Part shown: piece by piece, positions 46,409 through 55,723 of the stretch | How the letters are laid out: the number at the start of each line of letters is the position of its first letter | How positions within the stretch are numbered: position 1 is the first letter of the stretch | From: Glaciecola sp. | Lineage (GTDB): Bacteria; Pseudomonadota; Gammaproteobacteria; Enterobacterales; Alteromonadaceae | Reading direction: 5' to 3' | Length of the DNA: 64,000 nt | Assembly: GCA_029246415.1 (NCBI GenBank) | Contig: JAQWNF010000044.1 | Span: 30,276 to 94,275, forward strand | Notes under the pieces: generated by a model | What the model was told of the DNA's origin: nothing | Seen by the model: only the letters and a program-made list of their open reading frames with translations | The model's database searches: none | Program-made: the position numbers and the translations under genes

Positions 46409-49147
46409 TTATGCTTTAGGTGTCTTTTCTGCTGCTTTTTTAGCGGCAGGTTTACGTTTAGCAGGGGCTTTTTTGGCAGCGGCCTTTTTAGTGACTGGCT
46501 TTTTGCGTTTATCGTCAATCACCCATTTGCCATTTTGATACCAAGCTGACCAACCCGATGCTTTGCCTTTTTCGGCTTCAGACATCACGTATTGCTCTTT
46601 GGTTTTACGGCTATAGCGCACAATAGTCGGTTGACCATCAGGATCCGCTACAGGTGCATCTGCCAAATAATAAAACTTAGGTGAAATACGGTCGCGATAC
46701 TCTAATAATTCAGCTACAAGTGGCGCACGTGTCTCTCTTGATTTCGGGAAGTTATGTGCCGCCAAAAATATCCCTGCCGCACCATCACGTAACACAAAGT
46801 GTGCATCAGATTGCGTACAAGGTAATTCAGGTAAAAATACTGGGTCTTCTTTCGGTGGCGCAGCTTCACCACTGCGTAATAATTTACGCGTGTTTTTGCA
46901 TTCTTCGTTAGTACAACCGAAATATTTACCAAAACGGCCGTTTTTCAGTTCCATATCGCTGCCACATTTATCACACTCAATCAGTGGACCTTCGTAGCCT
47001 TTAATTTTAAATGTGCCAGTTTCAATCTCTGTACCCGGGCAGGTTGGCGTGTTACCACATACATGTAGTTTACGCGTCTCATCGATAAGATAGCTATCCA
47101 TTGCAGTATCGCAAATTGGACAACGATGCTTAGCACGTAATAACTCAGTTTCTAAATCGTCTTCATCAGCGACTTTAATCGCTTCATCACCAGGGGTAAG
47201 GTTCATTGTTTGAGTACAGCGTTCTTTAGGGGGTAAGTTATAACCTGAACAACCTAAAAACACGCCGGTAGAAGCGGTACGAATGTTCATATCGCGGCCG
47301 CAACCTTCTTTCGGACAGGTAACGTTAACTGGTACAGCTGAATTAAGGGCCATACCGCCCTCGTCAGGATCTTTCTCAGCTTGTACAAGCTGAGTATAAA
47401 AATCACCATAAAAGTCGTTTAGCACGTCTTTCCAGCGTTTTTCGCCATGTGCAATATCATCCAGGCGCTGTTCCATCTTAGCCGTAAAATCAAACGACAT
47501 TAGCTCAGAAAAGTTATCCGTGAGACGGTCACATACAATCTCACCCATTTTTTCTGCATAAAAACGTTTCATATCTAAGCGCACATAACCACGATCTTGG
47601 ATGGTGGAAATGATCGAGGCATACGTTGAAGGACGACCGATACCGCGTTTTTCTAATTCTTTAACCAAAGATGCTTCATTAAAACGGGCAACCGGTTTAG
47701 TAAAATGTTGTTTTGGATCTAACTGCTGTAACGCAAGTACGTCACCAGGTTTAAGATCAGGCAAGAGTAAATCATCATCACCCTTACGTTTAACTTGAGG
47801 CTGAACACGGGTCCAACCATCAAATTTTAAGACTCGGCCTTTGGCGGTTAACTCATACTCACCGGCTTTGACACGCAAAGTCGTTGAGTCATATTTAGCA
47901 GGTAACATCTGACACGCTAAGGTTTGACGCCAAATCAGTTCATATAAACGCTGCGCATCGCGCTCCATATCACCTAATGAGGCAGCCGTTAGCTTGACAT
48001 TGGATGGGCGAATCGCTTCGTGAGCCTCTTGGGCCCCTTCTTTTGCGCCATAACGAATTGGGTTTTCAGGTAAGTAATTAGCACCAAATTGGGCTTCAAT
48101 ATACTCACGCGCAGCAGTCACCGCATCGTTACTTAAATTAGTTGAATCGGTACGCATGTAAGTAATGTGACCCGCTTCATAGAGACGCTGGGCTAACATC
48201 ATGGTCTTTTTAACACCAAAACCAAGACGAGTTGACGCTGCTTGTTGTAACGTCGAAGTAATATAAGGCGCACTAGGGCGTGACGATGACGGTTTAGATT
48301 CACGCGCGACGACAGAGTACTGTACATTTTCTAAGGCATTTAATGCAGTGTCAGCTTGCTCTTTGTTAACCGGTTTAAAGGCTTTATCACAATGCTTAGC
48401 CACCAACATGCGTAGGTCAACGCTTGTATTTTTAACGCTAGTTTGCTGCAAGTCAGCATGAATATCCCAAAACTCTTCTGGTTGAAACGCTTTGATTTCA
48501 CGTTCTCTCTCAACCACTAAACGCACCGCAACTGACTGTACACGACCTGCAGATAAGCCACGAGCAACTTTTTTCCACAACAATGGCGATACCATGAAAC
48601 CCACAACACGATCGAGAAAACGACGTGCTTGTTGGGCATTAACACGGTTGATATTTAATTCACCTGGGTTAGCAAAGGCATCTTGGATCGCTGATTTGGT
48701 GATCTCGTTAAACACCACTCGCTGGTAAGTTTTACCTTTAGTACCTAGCAACTCTTGTAGATGCCAAGCAATCGCTTCCCCTTCTCTATCCAAATCGGTT
48801 GCGAGATAGATAGTGTCGGCATCTTTAGCTAGTTTTTTAAGTTCTGCTACAACTTTTTCTTTGCCTTGCAAAATTTGATAATGGGCTTGCCAGTCATGCT
48901 GAGGATCAATACCCATTCGGTCGACCAATTTGTCATATTCAAATTGACGTAAGTATTCCGCTTTTTTCTTGTCTGTCCAGGTCTTGAGTTCTTTTGCTGG
49001 TTTTTTAGGTGCAACATTACCCAATGCTTTAGTTGGAAGATCGCGAACGTGGCCGACACTGGATTTCACAACAAAATCTTTGCCTAGATATTTATTTATT
49101 GTTTTCGCTTTGGCTGGCGACTCGACAATAACTAATGATTTTGCCAT
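46409..49147 (-). CDS. topA: DNA topoisomerase I
   Basis: Relaxes negative supercoils. True start ATG at 49147 ([22 protein letters not shown]) gives 912 residues; the extra 21 residues of the longest frame are not conserved. TOPRIM acidic residues occur in VIVESPAK and [15 protein letters not shown], the catalytic tyrosine is in [10 protein letters not shown], and zinc-ribbon C-terminal domains have [20 protein letters not shown] and [16 protein letters not shown]. The lysine/alanine tail ([18 protein letters not shown]) is extra compared with E. coli. It lies in the opposite direction to astB. Confidence 0.95.
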   Translation of the reverse strand: MAKSLVIVESPAKAKTINKYLGKDFVVKSSVGHVRDLPTKALGNVAPKKPAKELKTWTDKKKAEYLRQFEYDKLVDRMGIDPQHDWQAHYQILQGKEKVVAELKKLAKDADTIYLATDLDREGEAIAWHLQELLGTKGKTYQRVVFNEITKSAIQDAFANPGELNINRVNAQQARRFLDRVVGFMVSPLLWKKVARGLSAGRVQSVAVRLVVEREREIKAFQPEEFWDIHADLQQTSVKNTSVDLRMLVAKHCDKAFKPVNKEQADTALNALENVQYSVVARESKPSSSRPSAPYITSTLQQAASTRLGFGVKKTMMLAQRLYEAGHITYMRTDSTNLSNDAVTAAREYIEAQFGANYLPENPIRYGAKEGAQEAHEAIRPSNVKLTAASLGDMERDAQRLYELIWRQTLACQMLPAKYDSTTLRVKAGEYELTAKGRVLKFDGWTRVQPQVKRKGDDDLLLPDLKPGDVLALQQLDPKQHFTKPVARFNEASLVKELEKRGIGRPSTYASIISTIQDRGYVRLDMKRFYAEKMGEIVCDRLTDNFSELMSFDFTAKMEQRLDDIAHGEKRWKDVLNDFYGDFYTQLVQAEKDPDEGGMALNSAVPVNVTCPKEGCGRDMNIRTASTGVFLGCSGYNLPPKERCTQTMNLTPGDEAIKVADEDDLETELLRAKHRCPICDTAMDSYLIDETRKLHVCGNTPTCPGTEIETGTFKIKGYEGPLIECDKCGSDMELKNGRFGKYFGCTNEECKNTRKLLRSGEAAPPKEDPVFLPELPCTQSDAHFVLRDGAAGIFLAAHNFPKSRETRAPLVAELLEYRDRISPKFYYLADAPVADPDGQPTIVRYSRKTKEQYVMSEAEKGKASGWSAWYQNGKWVIDDKRKKPVTKKAAAKKAPAKRKPAAKKAAEKTPKA

Positions 49148-49480
49148 AGGGGAAGGTAATCCTTTGAAAATGTTTAAAAATTTAGCACTTATATGTGTGC
49201 TCATTGACACTATATAAAAGTTTGTGCCCTTTTAAGATATATCTATAAACTGCATATAAAACAAGAAAATATTCATACTTACCCAAAAATAAAATCGTAA
49301 GTAATTAATTTATATGGATTTTTTAATAAATAAGGTTTGCGCTACTCTGTAATCATAGTTCATAATATTGAGCTTAGATTATGATTATTACAGTAAAAGG
49401 CATAGCGAATCTGCTCTGCACATTAATCTTAGCGAACATGAAAGTCAATTATCATCACAGTTTATATATAAGGGTAAGTT
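49148..49480. other. topA/astB divergent promoter region
   Basis: About 330 bp, AT-rich, without a convincing gene. A promoter candidate for astB is TTGCGC (49337-49342) with CATAAT (49361-49366), spacer 18. I looked for ArgR or sigma-54 sites for an arginine-catabolism gene and saw none that convince. A 41-codon frame from 49381 overlaps the astB start and has no support. Confidence 0.45.
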
Positions 49481-50821
49481 ATGCAACATGTGGAAATGAA
49501 TTTTGATGGGTTGGTCGGCCCTACTCACAACTATGCTGGTTTATCTTATGGTAATGTCGCCTCATTAAATAACGCTAAAGGGGTTAGTCAGCCCAAGCAA
49601 GCAGCCCTGCAAGGTTTAGTAAAAATGAAAACCTTAGCAGATTTAGGTATGCACCAAGGTGTTCTTGCCCCACAAGCTCGTCCAGACTTATCTGTATTAC
49701 GCCGACTAGGGTTTAGTGGCACAAATGCTCAAGTTCTGAACAAAGCCGCAAAATCCGATCCAGTTATCTTATCAGCGTGTTATTCAGCGTCATCTATGTG
49801 GACAGCGAATGCCGCGACGGTTTCTCCTAGTGCCGATACGGTCGATGGTAAGGTACATTTCACGCCAGCCAATCTAACCAACAAATTTCATCGTTCCATT
49901 GAGCCTGAAGTGACCGGTAGAATTTTGCGTGCCACCTTTAATGATCCTGACGTTTTTGTTCATCATCAGCATTTACCCGAAAATGATCATTTTGGCGATG
50001 AAGGCGCTGCCAACCATACGCGTTTTTGTAGTGGCTATGATCAATCGGGTGTGGAGTTTTTTGTATATGGTCGTCATGCGTTTGATGCGAGCCAACCAGC
50101 CCCTAAAAAATTCCCAGCACGACAAACCTTTGAAGCCTCCCAAGCCGTTGCGCGATTACATGGCTTGACCGAAGATAACACAGTGTTTGCGTTACAAAAC
50201 CCTAACGTAATCGACCAAGGTGTCTTTCATAACGATGTCATCAGCGTGGGTAACCAAAACGTCTTGTTTTATCATCAGCAAGCATTTGCACAGACCGAAT
50301 CAGTCTTGGATGAAATTCAGCGTAAGATGGGCCAGACTAAGATGCACTTCATTCAAGTTCCTACGGAGCAAGTCACCATCAATGATGCGGTGAGAAGTTA
50401 TTTGTTTAACACACAGATAATCACGCTACCTAATGGTGAAATGACGATTATTGCGCCTATGGAATGCCAAGAAAACCCAGCAGTACATCAATACCTCAAT
50501 GAGCTAGTAAAGCAATCGACTCCGATCAAACACGTTCGTTACATCGATGTAAAACAGAGCATGCAAAATGGTGGCGGTCCGGCATGTTTGCGCTTACGTG
50601 TGGCATTAAAAGCGCATGAGCAAGCTGCTATTAATCAGCATACACGATTGACCGATGCTAAATTTGTTGAGTTGAATCAATGGGTCGAAAAACACTATCG
50701 AGATGAGTTAGCGATTGCTGATTTAGCCGATCCTAGCTTATTGCTTGAATCACAAAGTGCATTGGATGAGTTGACGCAAATTTTACACTTAGGCAGTGTT
50801 TATCCTTTCCAATTAGGCTAA
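49481..50821 (+). CDS. astB: N-succinylarginine dihydrolase
   Basis: Second step of the AST pathway of arginine breakdown: succinylarginine to succinylornithine, two ammonia and CO2. The 446 residues show the catalytic triad of the family: Glu in [15 protein letters not shown], His in [16 protein letters not shown] and Cys in [14 protein letters not shown]. The start [22 protein letters not shown] is typical, with AAGGGTAAGTT just upstream. The other ast genes are not in view, unlike the astCADBE cluster of enterics; the symporter gene follows within 45 bp and could be in the same transcript. Confidence 0.94.
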   Translation: MQHVEMNFDGLVGPTHNYAGLSYGNVASLNNAKGVSQPKQAALQGLVKMKTLADLGMHQGVLAPQARPDLSVLRRLGFSGTNAQVLNKAAKSDPVILSACYSASSMWTANAATVSPSADTVDGKVHFTPANLTNKFHRSIEPEVTGRILRATFNDPDVFVHHQHLPENDHFGDEGAANHTRFCSGYDQSGVEFFVYGRHAFDASQPAPKKFPARQTFEASQAVARLHGLTEDNTVFALQNPNVIDQGVFHNDVISVGNQNVLFYHQQAFAQTESVLDEIQRKMGQTKMHFIQVPTEQVTINDAVRSYLFNTQIITLPNGEMTIIAPMECQENPAVHQYLNELVKQSTPIKHVRYIDVKQSMQNGGGPACLRLRVALKAHEQAAINQHTRLTDAKFVELNQWVEKHYRDELAIADLADPSLLLESQSALDELTQILHLGSVYPFQLG

Positions 50822-50863
50822 TTGTTTGTAAAGTGTGGGGTAAATAATAACAAGAGGTCCATA

Positions 50864-52195
50864 ATGACTGATTCATTGTCACACCCCACCCACAAATATT
50901 CTCTTACTGCACGTATCTTTATTGGCATGATTGCCGGTGTTCTCATCGGCTTTTTATTCAAGCTCATCATGGGCGAAAGCGGTGATCTACAATTTAGCGC
51001 ACTGGGTATCGCTTTCTCAATCAAAGCCATTTTTATCGATGGTATATTTACCGGTTTAGGCCAAATCTTTATTGCCAGTTTAAAAATGCTCGTCGTACCT
51101 TTGGTATTTGTTTCACTCGTCTGTGGTACTAGTAGCCTGTCTGAGCCAAGCAAACTAGGACGTCTCGGTGGAAAATCAGTTGGCTTATATGTCATGACAA
51201 CGGCAATCGCTGTTGCAACTGCGATTTGCATGGCGTTATTGATTGCCCCTGGTGAAGGTCTAAATCTGACGACTGAAGCACAATTCACGTCTAAAGAAGC
51301 GCCCAATATAGTACAAGTCTTTGTCAACATGTTCCCAGCCAACCCTATTGCATCGATGGCGGAAGGTAACATGCTACAAATCATCGTTTTTGCAGTATTG
51401 TTTGGCATCGCAGTGTCTATGGCCGGTGATACTGGAAAACGTGTTTCTGCTGCGTTTAACGACATCAATACCGTGATCATGAACATCGTCACTATGGTCA
51501 TGAACTTAGCACCTTATGGTGTGTTTGTTCTAATGGCTAAATTGTTTGCGACAATTGGTTTGGATACGATCTTAGGCCTGGCCAAATACTTCTTTTTAGT
51601 CTTTGGTGTATTAGTGATGCATGCAGTGATCACCTACCCTATTATTTTCAAATCCTTAAGCGGACTTAATCCCATTATATTGCTGCGTAAAATGCGTAAC
51701 ACAGCGCTGTTTGCATTTAGTACCTCAAGCTCCAATGCAACTTTACCGATCACTATGGATACAGCAAAAAATCGCTTAGGAGTTAAATCTTCGGTTTCAA
51801 GCTTTACTATCCCATTAGGTGCCACTATTAACATGGATGGTACAGCGATTATGCAAGGTGTGGCGACAGTGTTTATTGCTCAAGTGTATGGCGTCGATTT
51901 ATCGGTCACTGATTTTCTGATGGTTATCTTAACCGCAACCTTAGCGTCAATCGGTACAGCGGGCGTGCCTGGAGTCGGTTTAATAATGCTGGCGATGGTA
52001 TTGCAACAAGTTAACTTACCTGTCGAAGGTATTGCGCTGATCATCGGTGTTGATAGATTACTTGATATGACTCGTACTGCAGTTAACGTCACTGGAGATT
52101 GTATGGTGGCGTGTATTGTCGCTAAAAGTGAAGGTGAGCTGGACGAAGCAGTGTTTAATGATTTGGAAGCTGGCGTGCGTTACGACGACAAGTAA
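50864..52195 (+). CDS. Dicarboxylate/amino acid:cation symporter (DAACS family)
   Basis: A 443-residue transporter starting at ATG 50864 with AGAGG upstream. The family's signature reentrant loops are present: FSTSSSNATLPITMDTA and, later, GATINMDGTAIMQGV and GTAGVPGVGLIML. Eight membrane segments plus two hairpins are expected. It is close to bacterial glutamate/aspartate or C4-dicarboxylate carriers. It follows astB by about 40 bp, suggesting import of a compound linked to arginine/glutamate catabolism. A terminator lies about 45 bp after the stop, inside the end of lolE. Confidence 0.9.
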   Translation: MTDSLSHPTHKYSLTARIFIGMIAGVLIGFLFKLIMGESGDLQFSALGIAFSIKAIFIDGIFTGLGQIFIASLKMLVVPLVFVSLVCGTSSLSEPSKLGRLGGKSVGLYVMTTAIAVATAICMALLIAPGEGLNLTTEAQFTSKEAPNIVQVFVNMFPANPIASMAEGNMLQIIVFAVLFGIAVSMAGDTGKRVSAAFNDINTVIMNIVTMVMNLAPYGVFVLMAKLFATIGLDTILGLAKYFFLVFGVLVMHAVITYPIIFKSLSGLNPIILLRKMRNTALFAFSTSSSNATLPITMDTAKNRLGVKSSVSSFTIPLGATINMDGTAIMQGVATVFIAQVYGVDLSVTDFLMVILTATLASIGTAGVPGVGLIMLAMVLQQVNLPVEGIALIIGVDRLLDMTRTAVNVTGDCMVACIVAKSEGELDEAVFNDLEAGVRYDDK

Positions 52196-52223
52196 CCAAC
52201 GCCCCGCTTATTAATTGTCTTTA

Positions 52224-53483
52224 TTAGTGTAAAAACTTAGCCGCTAGCACATTAGCGGCTTTTTTTGCGGGATAAAGCGTCGCTAAGACACTCAACACAA
52301 GTGCCAATAACACAGTCACAACCACATCCATTCCCTGCAGTTGAGTCGGTAAAAAATCAATAAAATAAATATCACCAGATAACACTGCAACACCAAAAAT
52401 AGTCTCTAGTCCGCGAATAATATTAGACAGATATAGACTTAATCCCACACCAATCAAGGTCCCGCTCACAATTCCTAACAACGCGTTGTATAAGCCTTGT
52501 AACACAAACACACGGGCTAAAAACTCAGGACTTGCGCCCATTGTTTTAAGAATAGCAATATGCGCTTGTTTGTTTTTTACGGCCATCGTCAATGACGATA
52601 AAATGTTAAACGATGCAACAGCAATGACTAACAACAACACGATATACACAATCACTTTGACCAGTTGGATATCTTGATATAAATGACCGTGGGTACGCGT
52701 CCAATCTGAAATATACACAGCTTCAGGGTATTCATAGCCAATCGCGTGGGTGAGTTGCGACGCGGCGAATACGTCATGATAATAAATTTGCAGTCCTTTC
52801 GCTCCGGAGGTGATCCCGAGTGAATCGTTCAACGCTGTTAATGACGTGAGCGCTAATAGTTGATCGGCCTCTCCACCGACATGGATAGTCCCTGCTAACA
52901 CGCCTTGAAATAGTTTGGGTGCTTTAAATTGCTGACTGCCTTGATCGCCATCCGATAATGGAAGCAACAATTGGATAGTTTGTCCAGGTTGTAAATCAAA
53001 TTTAGTCACGACAGCTTTACCTAGATAGATCGGTGGTAACTCTGTTTTCAATACCTCATTGAATGGCGTCACAAACTGCCACAAAGGATGAGAAGTAACA
53101 TTCAAATCTAACCCCGTCACACTCAAACCATGCAATGTATTATTGACTTGCAACAGGGAGGATTGTTGGGTGTATGCATAAACCGCTTTGACGTTTTGAT
53201 TGGATGCAATATCTAGCATGCCATTTTCTAACGTGCTTAGACCTGTGGGTGAAACTGCAAATAATTCACCATGCGGAATAGCAGAAAGGATCCGCTGTTC
53301 CAATTCCCGTTCAAAACCATTCATTACGGATAGTAATAATATAAGTACAGCACAACCTAAACTGATCCCAGCAATGGATGCGCCAGCAATAAATGACACA
53401 AAACGCTGATCGTGTTTGTTTTGCCTAAAGCGCAAGGCTAAACGCCACGCTAAACGTAACTGAGACATGGAAGTGGACGCCAT
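52224..53483 (-). CDS. lolE: Lipoprotein-releasing ABC transporter permease (LolC/LolE type)
   Basis: Inner-membrane subunit that hands lipoproteins to LolA. The 419-residue protein has one N-terminal membrane segment (SIAGISLGCAVLILLLSVMNG), a large periplasmic domain and three C-terminal segments, with the VMNGFERELEQRIL motif after the first segment and the family block FNILSSLTMAVKNKQAHIAILKTMGAS. Its ATG overlaps the lolD stop (TAATG). Only one permease gene accompanies lolD; a second (lolC) is not here. I use lolE because it follows lolD, as in lolCDE, but it could serve as the sole or dual permease. Confidence 0.85.
   Translation of the reverse strand: MASTSMSQLRLAWRLALRFRQNKHDQRFVSFIAGASIAGISLGCAVLILLLSVMNGFERELEQRILSAIPHGELFAVSPTGLSTLENGMLDIASNQNVKAVYAYTQQSSLLQVNNTLHGLSVTGLDLNVTSHPLWQFVTPFNEVLKTELPPIYLGKAVVTKFDLQPGQTIQLLLPLSDGDQGSQQFKAPKLFQGVLAGTIHVGGEADQLLALTSLTALNDSLGITSGAKGLQIYYHDVFAASQLTHAIGYEYPEAVYISDWTRTHGHLYQDIQLVKVIVYIVLLLVIAVASFNILSSLTMAVKNKQAHIAILKTMGASPEFLARVFVLQGLYNALLGIVSGTLIGVGLSLYLSNIIRGLETIFGVAVLSGDIYFIDFLPTQLQGMDVVVTVLLALVLSVLATLYPAKKAANVLAAKFLH
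52239..52266 (+). terminator. Intrinsic terminator inside the 3' end of lolE
   Basis: AGCCGCTA and TAGCGGCT pair around GCACAT, followed by seven T residues. It ends transcripts of the symporter gene. The same bases encode the last dozen residues of the lolE gene on the other strand (AANVLAAKF), so one segment does both jobs. Confidence 0.9.
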
Positions 53484-54163
53484 TATACTAAACCAGCGCT
53501 AAGCTGACCTTTGATCAAGCGATATTGCGTATCTAACTTTTGTGCTAAACGCAGATCATGCGTTACCACTACTGCAGCAAAACCATGTTGGGCTTTTAAC
53601 GTCGCCAAAAGCTGATATATCTCTTCACCCGTCGCATCATCCAAATTACCAGTAGGCTCATCGGCAAGCAGAATTTTAGGTTGATTTATCAATGCCCGAG
53701 CTATCGCAACGCGTTGTCTTTCGCCGCCAGAGAGTTGGCCAGGAAAATGTGCTAAACGATGACTCAAGCCCACCTCGGATAGTAAATCACGTGCTTTTGC
53801 TTGAGCTTGCGGATCACTCACGCCTCCGATCAATAATGGCATGGAGACATTTTCTAATGCACTGAACTCGGGTAGTAAATGATGGAACTGATAAATAAAA
53901 CCTATATCTTGATTACGCATACGTGCGTTTTGTTTGTCTGAGGCTTGAGCAATATCATTGCCATCGATATATATTGCTCCCGAGGTCGGCGTGTCTAACC
54001 CACCTAAAATATGCAGTAATGTGCTTTTGCCTGAACCTGATGCACCAACAATGGCAACGTGTTCACCCGCCGCAACGTTCAAATTAACATCACGCAAAAT
54101 AGTAATTTGATGATCACCATCTTGAAACGTTTTGCTTACATTTTGCGCCGCCACTAAGCTCAT
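53483..54163 (-). CDS. lolD: Lipoprotein-releasing ATPase LolD
   Basis: ATP-binding subunit of the Lol transporter, 226 residues. Walker A GASGSGKSTLLHILGGLD, the signature LSGGERQRVAIARAL, Walker B ILLADEPTGNLD and the H-loop VVVTHDLR are all present. FIYQFHHLLPEFSALENV is the typical LolD Q-loop. It starts about 170 bp from the sugar transporter gene, divergent. Confidence 0.92.
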   Translation of the reverse strand: MSLVAAQNVSKTFQDGDHQITILRDVNLNVAAGEHVAIVGASGSGKSTLLHILGGLDTPTSGAIYIDGNDIAQASDKQNARMRNQDIGFIYQFHHLLPEFSALENVSMPLLIGGVSDPQAQAKARDLLSEVGLSHRLAHFPGQLSGGERQRVAIARALINQPKILLADEPTGNLDDATGEEIYQLLATLKAQHGFAAVVVTHDLRLAQKLDTQYRLIKGQLSAGLV

Positions 54164-54295
54164 TTAATTTATCCGTTGAAGTTTTTATTAATAAAAAATA
54201 AGCACTTATTGTCAAATGCATTACAGGTAAATACAAGTCCTTTGTGCTGTGATTATTGTTTAACAAAGATTTTTCCGAAAAACTAGATATTTAAT

Positions 54296-54324
54296 TTGCA
54301 CGCTTAATCGATTAAGTTTATCCT
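54296..54324 (+). promoter_or_regulatory. Promoter with LacI-type palindromic operator for the sugar operon
   Basis: TTGCAC (54296-54301), 17-bp spacer, TATCCT (54319-54324). The 14-bp perfect palindrome CTTAATCGATTAAG (54303-54316) fills the spacer. Its central CG and symmetry are typical of LacI/GalR-family operators, so a LacI-type repressor, not in this window, probably controls the sugar transporter and alpha-glucosidase genes. Confidence 0.7.
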
Positions 54325-54370
54325 TTATGTTACAGTGGTTAACGAATTATTAACATTACTAGGACACGGC

Positions 54371-55723
54371 ATGAACTCAGGAATAAAACCTCGTTTATCT
54401 TTTTGGCAAGTCTGGAACATGTGTTTCGGCTTTTTTGGGATCCAATATGGGTTTGGTTTACAACAAGCTAACCTCAGCCCAATATTTACCTATCACGGTG
54501 CTTCTTACGACCAACTACCATTATTATGGTTAGCCGGCCCAGTAACAGGCTTGCTCATTCAGCCGTTAATCGGCGCAATCAGTGACCGAACTTGGACAAG
54601 TTTTGGTCGACGCAAACCGTTCTTTTTATGGGGTGCACTGATTGGTAGTGTCGCGGTTATGTTTATGCCGTACGTCCCTGAGTTATGGATGGTTGTGGGT
54701 TTATTCTGGATCTTAGATGCAGCCATGAACACAGCAATGGAACCCTACCGCGCAATGGTCGGTGATATGGTTAATCGCGAGCAACGTCCATTCGCCTTTG
54801 CCTTACAAACCTTTATGATCTCTGGTGGACAAATCCTAGCCAGTCTCATGCCTGTCATCATGCTGTTTTTTGGTGTCTCAGCAATAACAGATGGCACCAC
54901 TATTCCTGATATAGTGAAATATTCATTTGTTTGCGGTGTGATTGTGATCATGATAACGGCGATATGGTCGTTCATGAACACCCAAGAATACCCACCTGAA
55001 GATATCCCGGCTTTTAAGGCTGCTAACAAAGGCAAAGTCTTATCAAGTGTATTACCTGATTTATGGTCAGCCTTAAAAGACATGCCATTATCATTACGTC
55101 AGTTGTGGTGGGTAAAGTTAGTGACTTGGTTCGGTCTACCGTTAATGTGGCAGTATTTGTCTCTGTCGATAGCCTATCACGTTTACAACGCGCCAACGCC
55201 AGATTCACCCGGGTTTGCTGAAGGTACAGCACAAGGCGGTACTGCATTTGCAGTTATGCACATTACCACCTTGGTAGTGTCCTTCTTTATAGCCAAAACC
55301 ATCCATAAATTTGGTGATAATAAAGTCTATGCAGTGTGCCTTGCGATTGGTGGTTTAGGCTTTTTATCCATGCAATTAACCACTGATTTGTACATGACAC
55401 TCGCTTGTATGGCATTAGTCGGTGTGGGTTGGGCTGGCGTAATTACCGTGCCATTTATCATGTGTGCCAATGTGGCTCCAGCGATGCGCATTGGTGTATA
55501 TATGGGTCTAATTAACGCCATGATCTGTTTACCTCAGATTATGGAAATGTTGAGTATTGGCCTTGTATATGACTCAGTATTAGGCGGCGATCCTCGCAAT
55601 GCCCTCGCCCTATGCGGGTTATTATTCTTGTTCGGTGCAGCATTAGCCTTGCGTATTGACACCTCGAAAGACGCATTAGTTAGCCAACAAAACGAAGAAA
55701 AGCAACAGGAACAACAAGTATGA
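54371..55723 (+). CDS. MFS sugar transporter (maltose/sucrose-type)
   Basis: A 450-residue, 12-helix major facilitator. The start MNSGIKPRLSFWQVWNMCFGFFGIQYGFGLQQANLSPIF is typical of the SLC45/GPH-like bacterial sugar porters. The MFS motif appears as DRTWTSFGRRKPFFLWG, with RxxxG-type loop charges. ATG at 54371 with AGGA upstream is preferred over GTG at 54335. It overlaps the alpha-glucosidase ATG by four bases (ATGA), so the two are translated together: uptake then hydrolysis of an alpha-glucoside such as maltose, isomaltose or sucrose. Confidence 0.9.
   Translation: MNSGIKPRLSFWQVWNMCFGFFGIQYGFGLQQANLSPIFTYHGASYDQLPLLWLAGPVTGLLIQPLIGAISDRTWTSFGRRKPFFLWGALIGSVAVMFMPYVPELWMVVGLFWILDAAMNTAMEPYRAMVGDMVNREQRPFAFALQTFMISGGQILASLMPVIMLFFGVSAITDGTTIPDIVKYSFVCGVIVIMITAIWSFMNTQEYPPEDIPAFKAANKGKVLSSVLPDLWSALKDMPLSLRQLWWVKLVTWFGLPLMWQYLSLSIAYHVYNAPTPDSPGFAEGTAQGGTAFAVMHITTLVVSFFIAKTIHKFGDNKVYAVCLAIGGLGFLSMQLTTDLYMTLACMALVGVGWAGVITVPFIMCANVAPAMRIGVYMGLINAMICLPQIMEMLSIGLVYDSVLGGDPRNALALCGLLFLFGAALALRIDTSKDALVSQQNEEKQQEQQV

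Noticed and set aside
49381..49506. 41-codon small frame upstream of astB
   Set aside because: No ribosome site, overlaps the astB start, and no recognisable leader-peptide features such as an arginine run.
50818..51501. 227-residue antisense frame within the symporter gene
   Set aside because: Its start lies inside a well-supported transporter gene and the sequence shows no domain.
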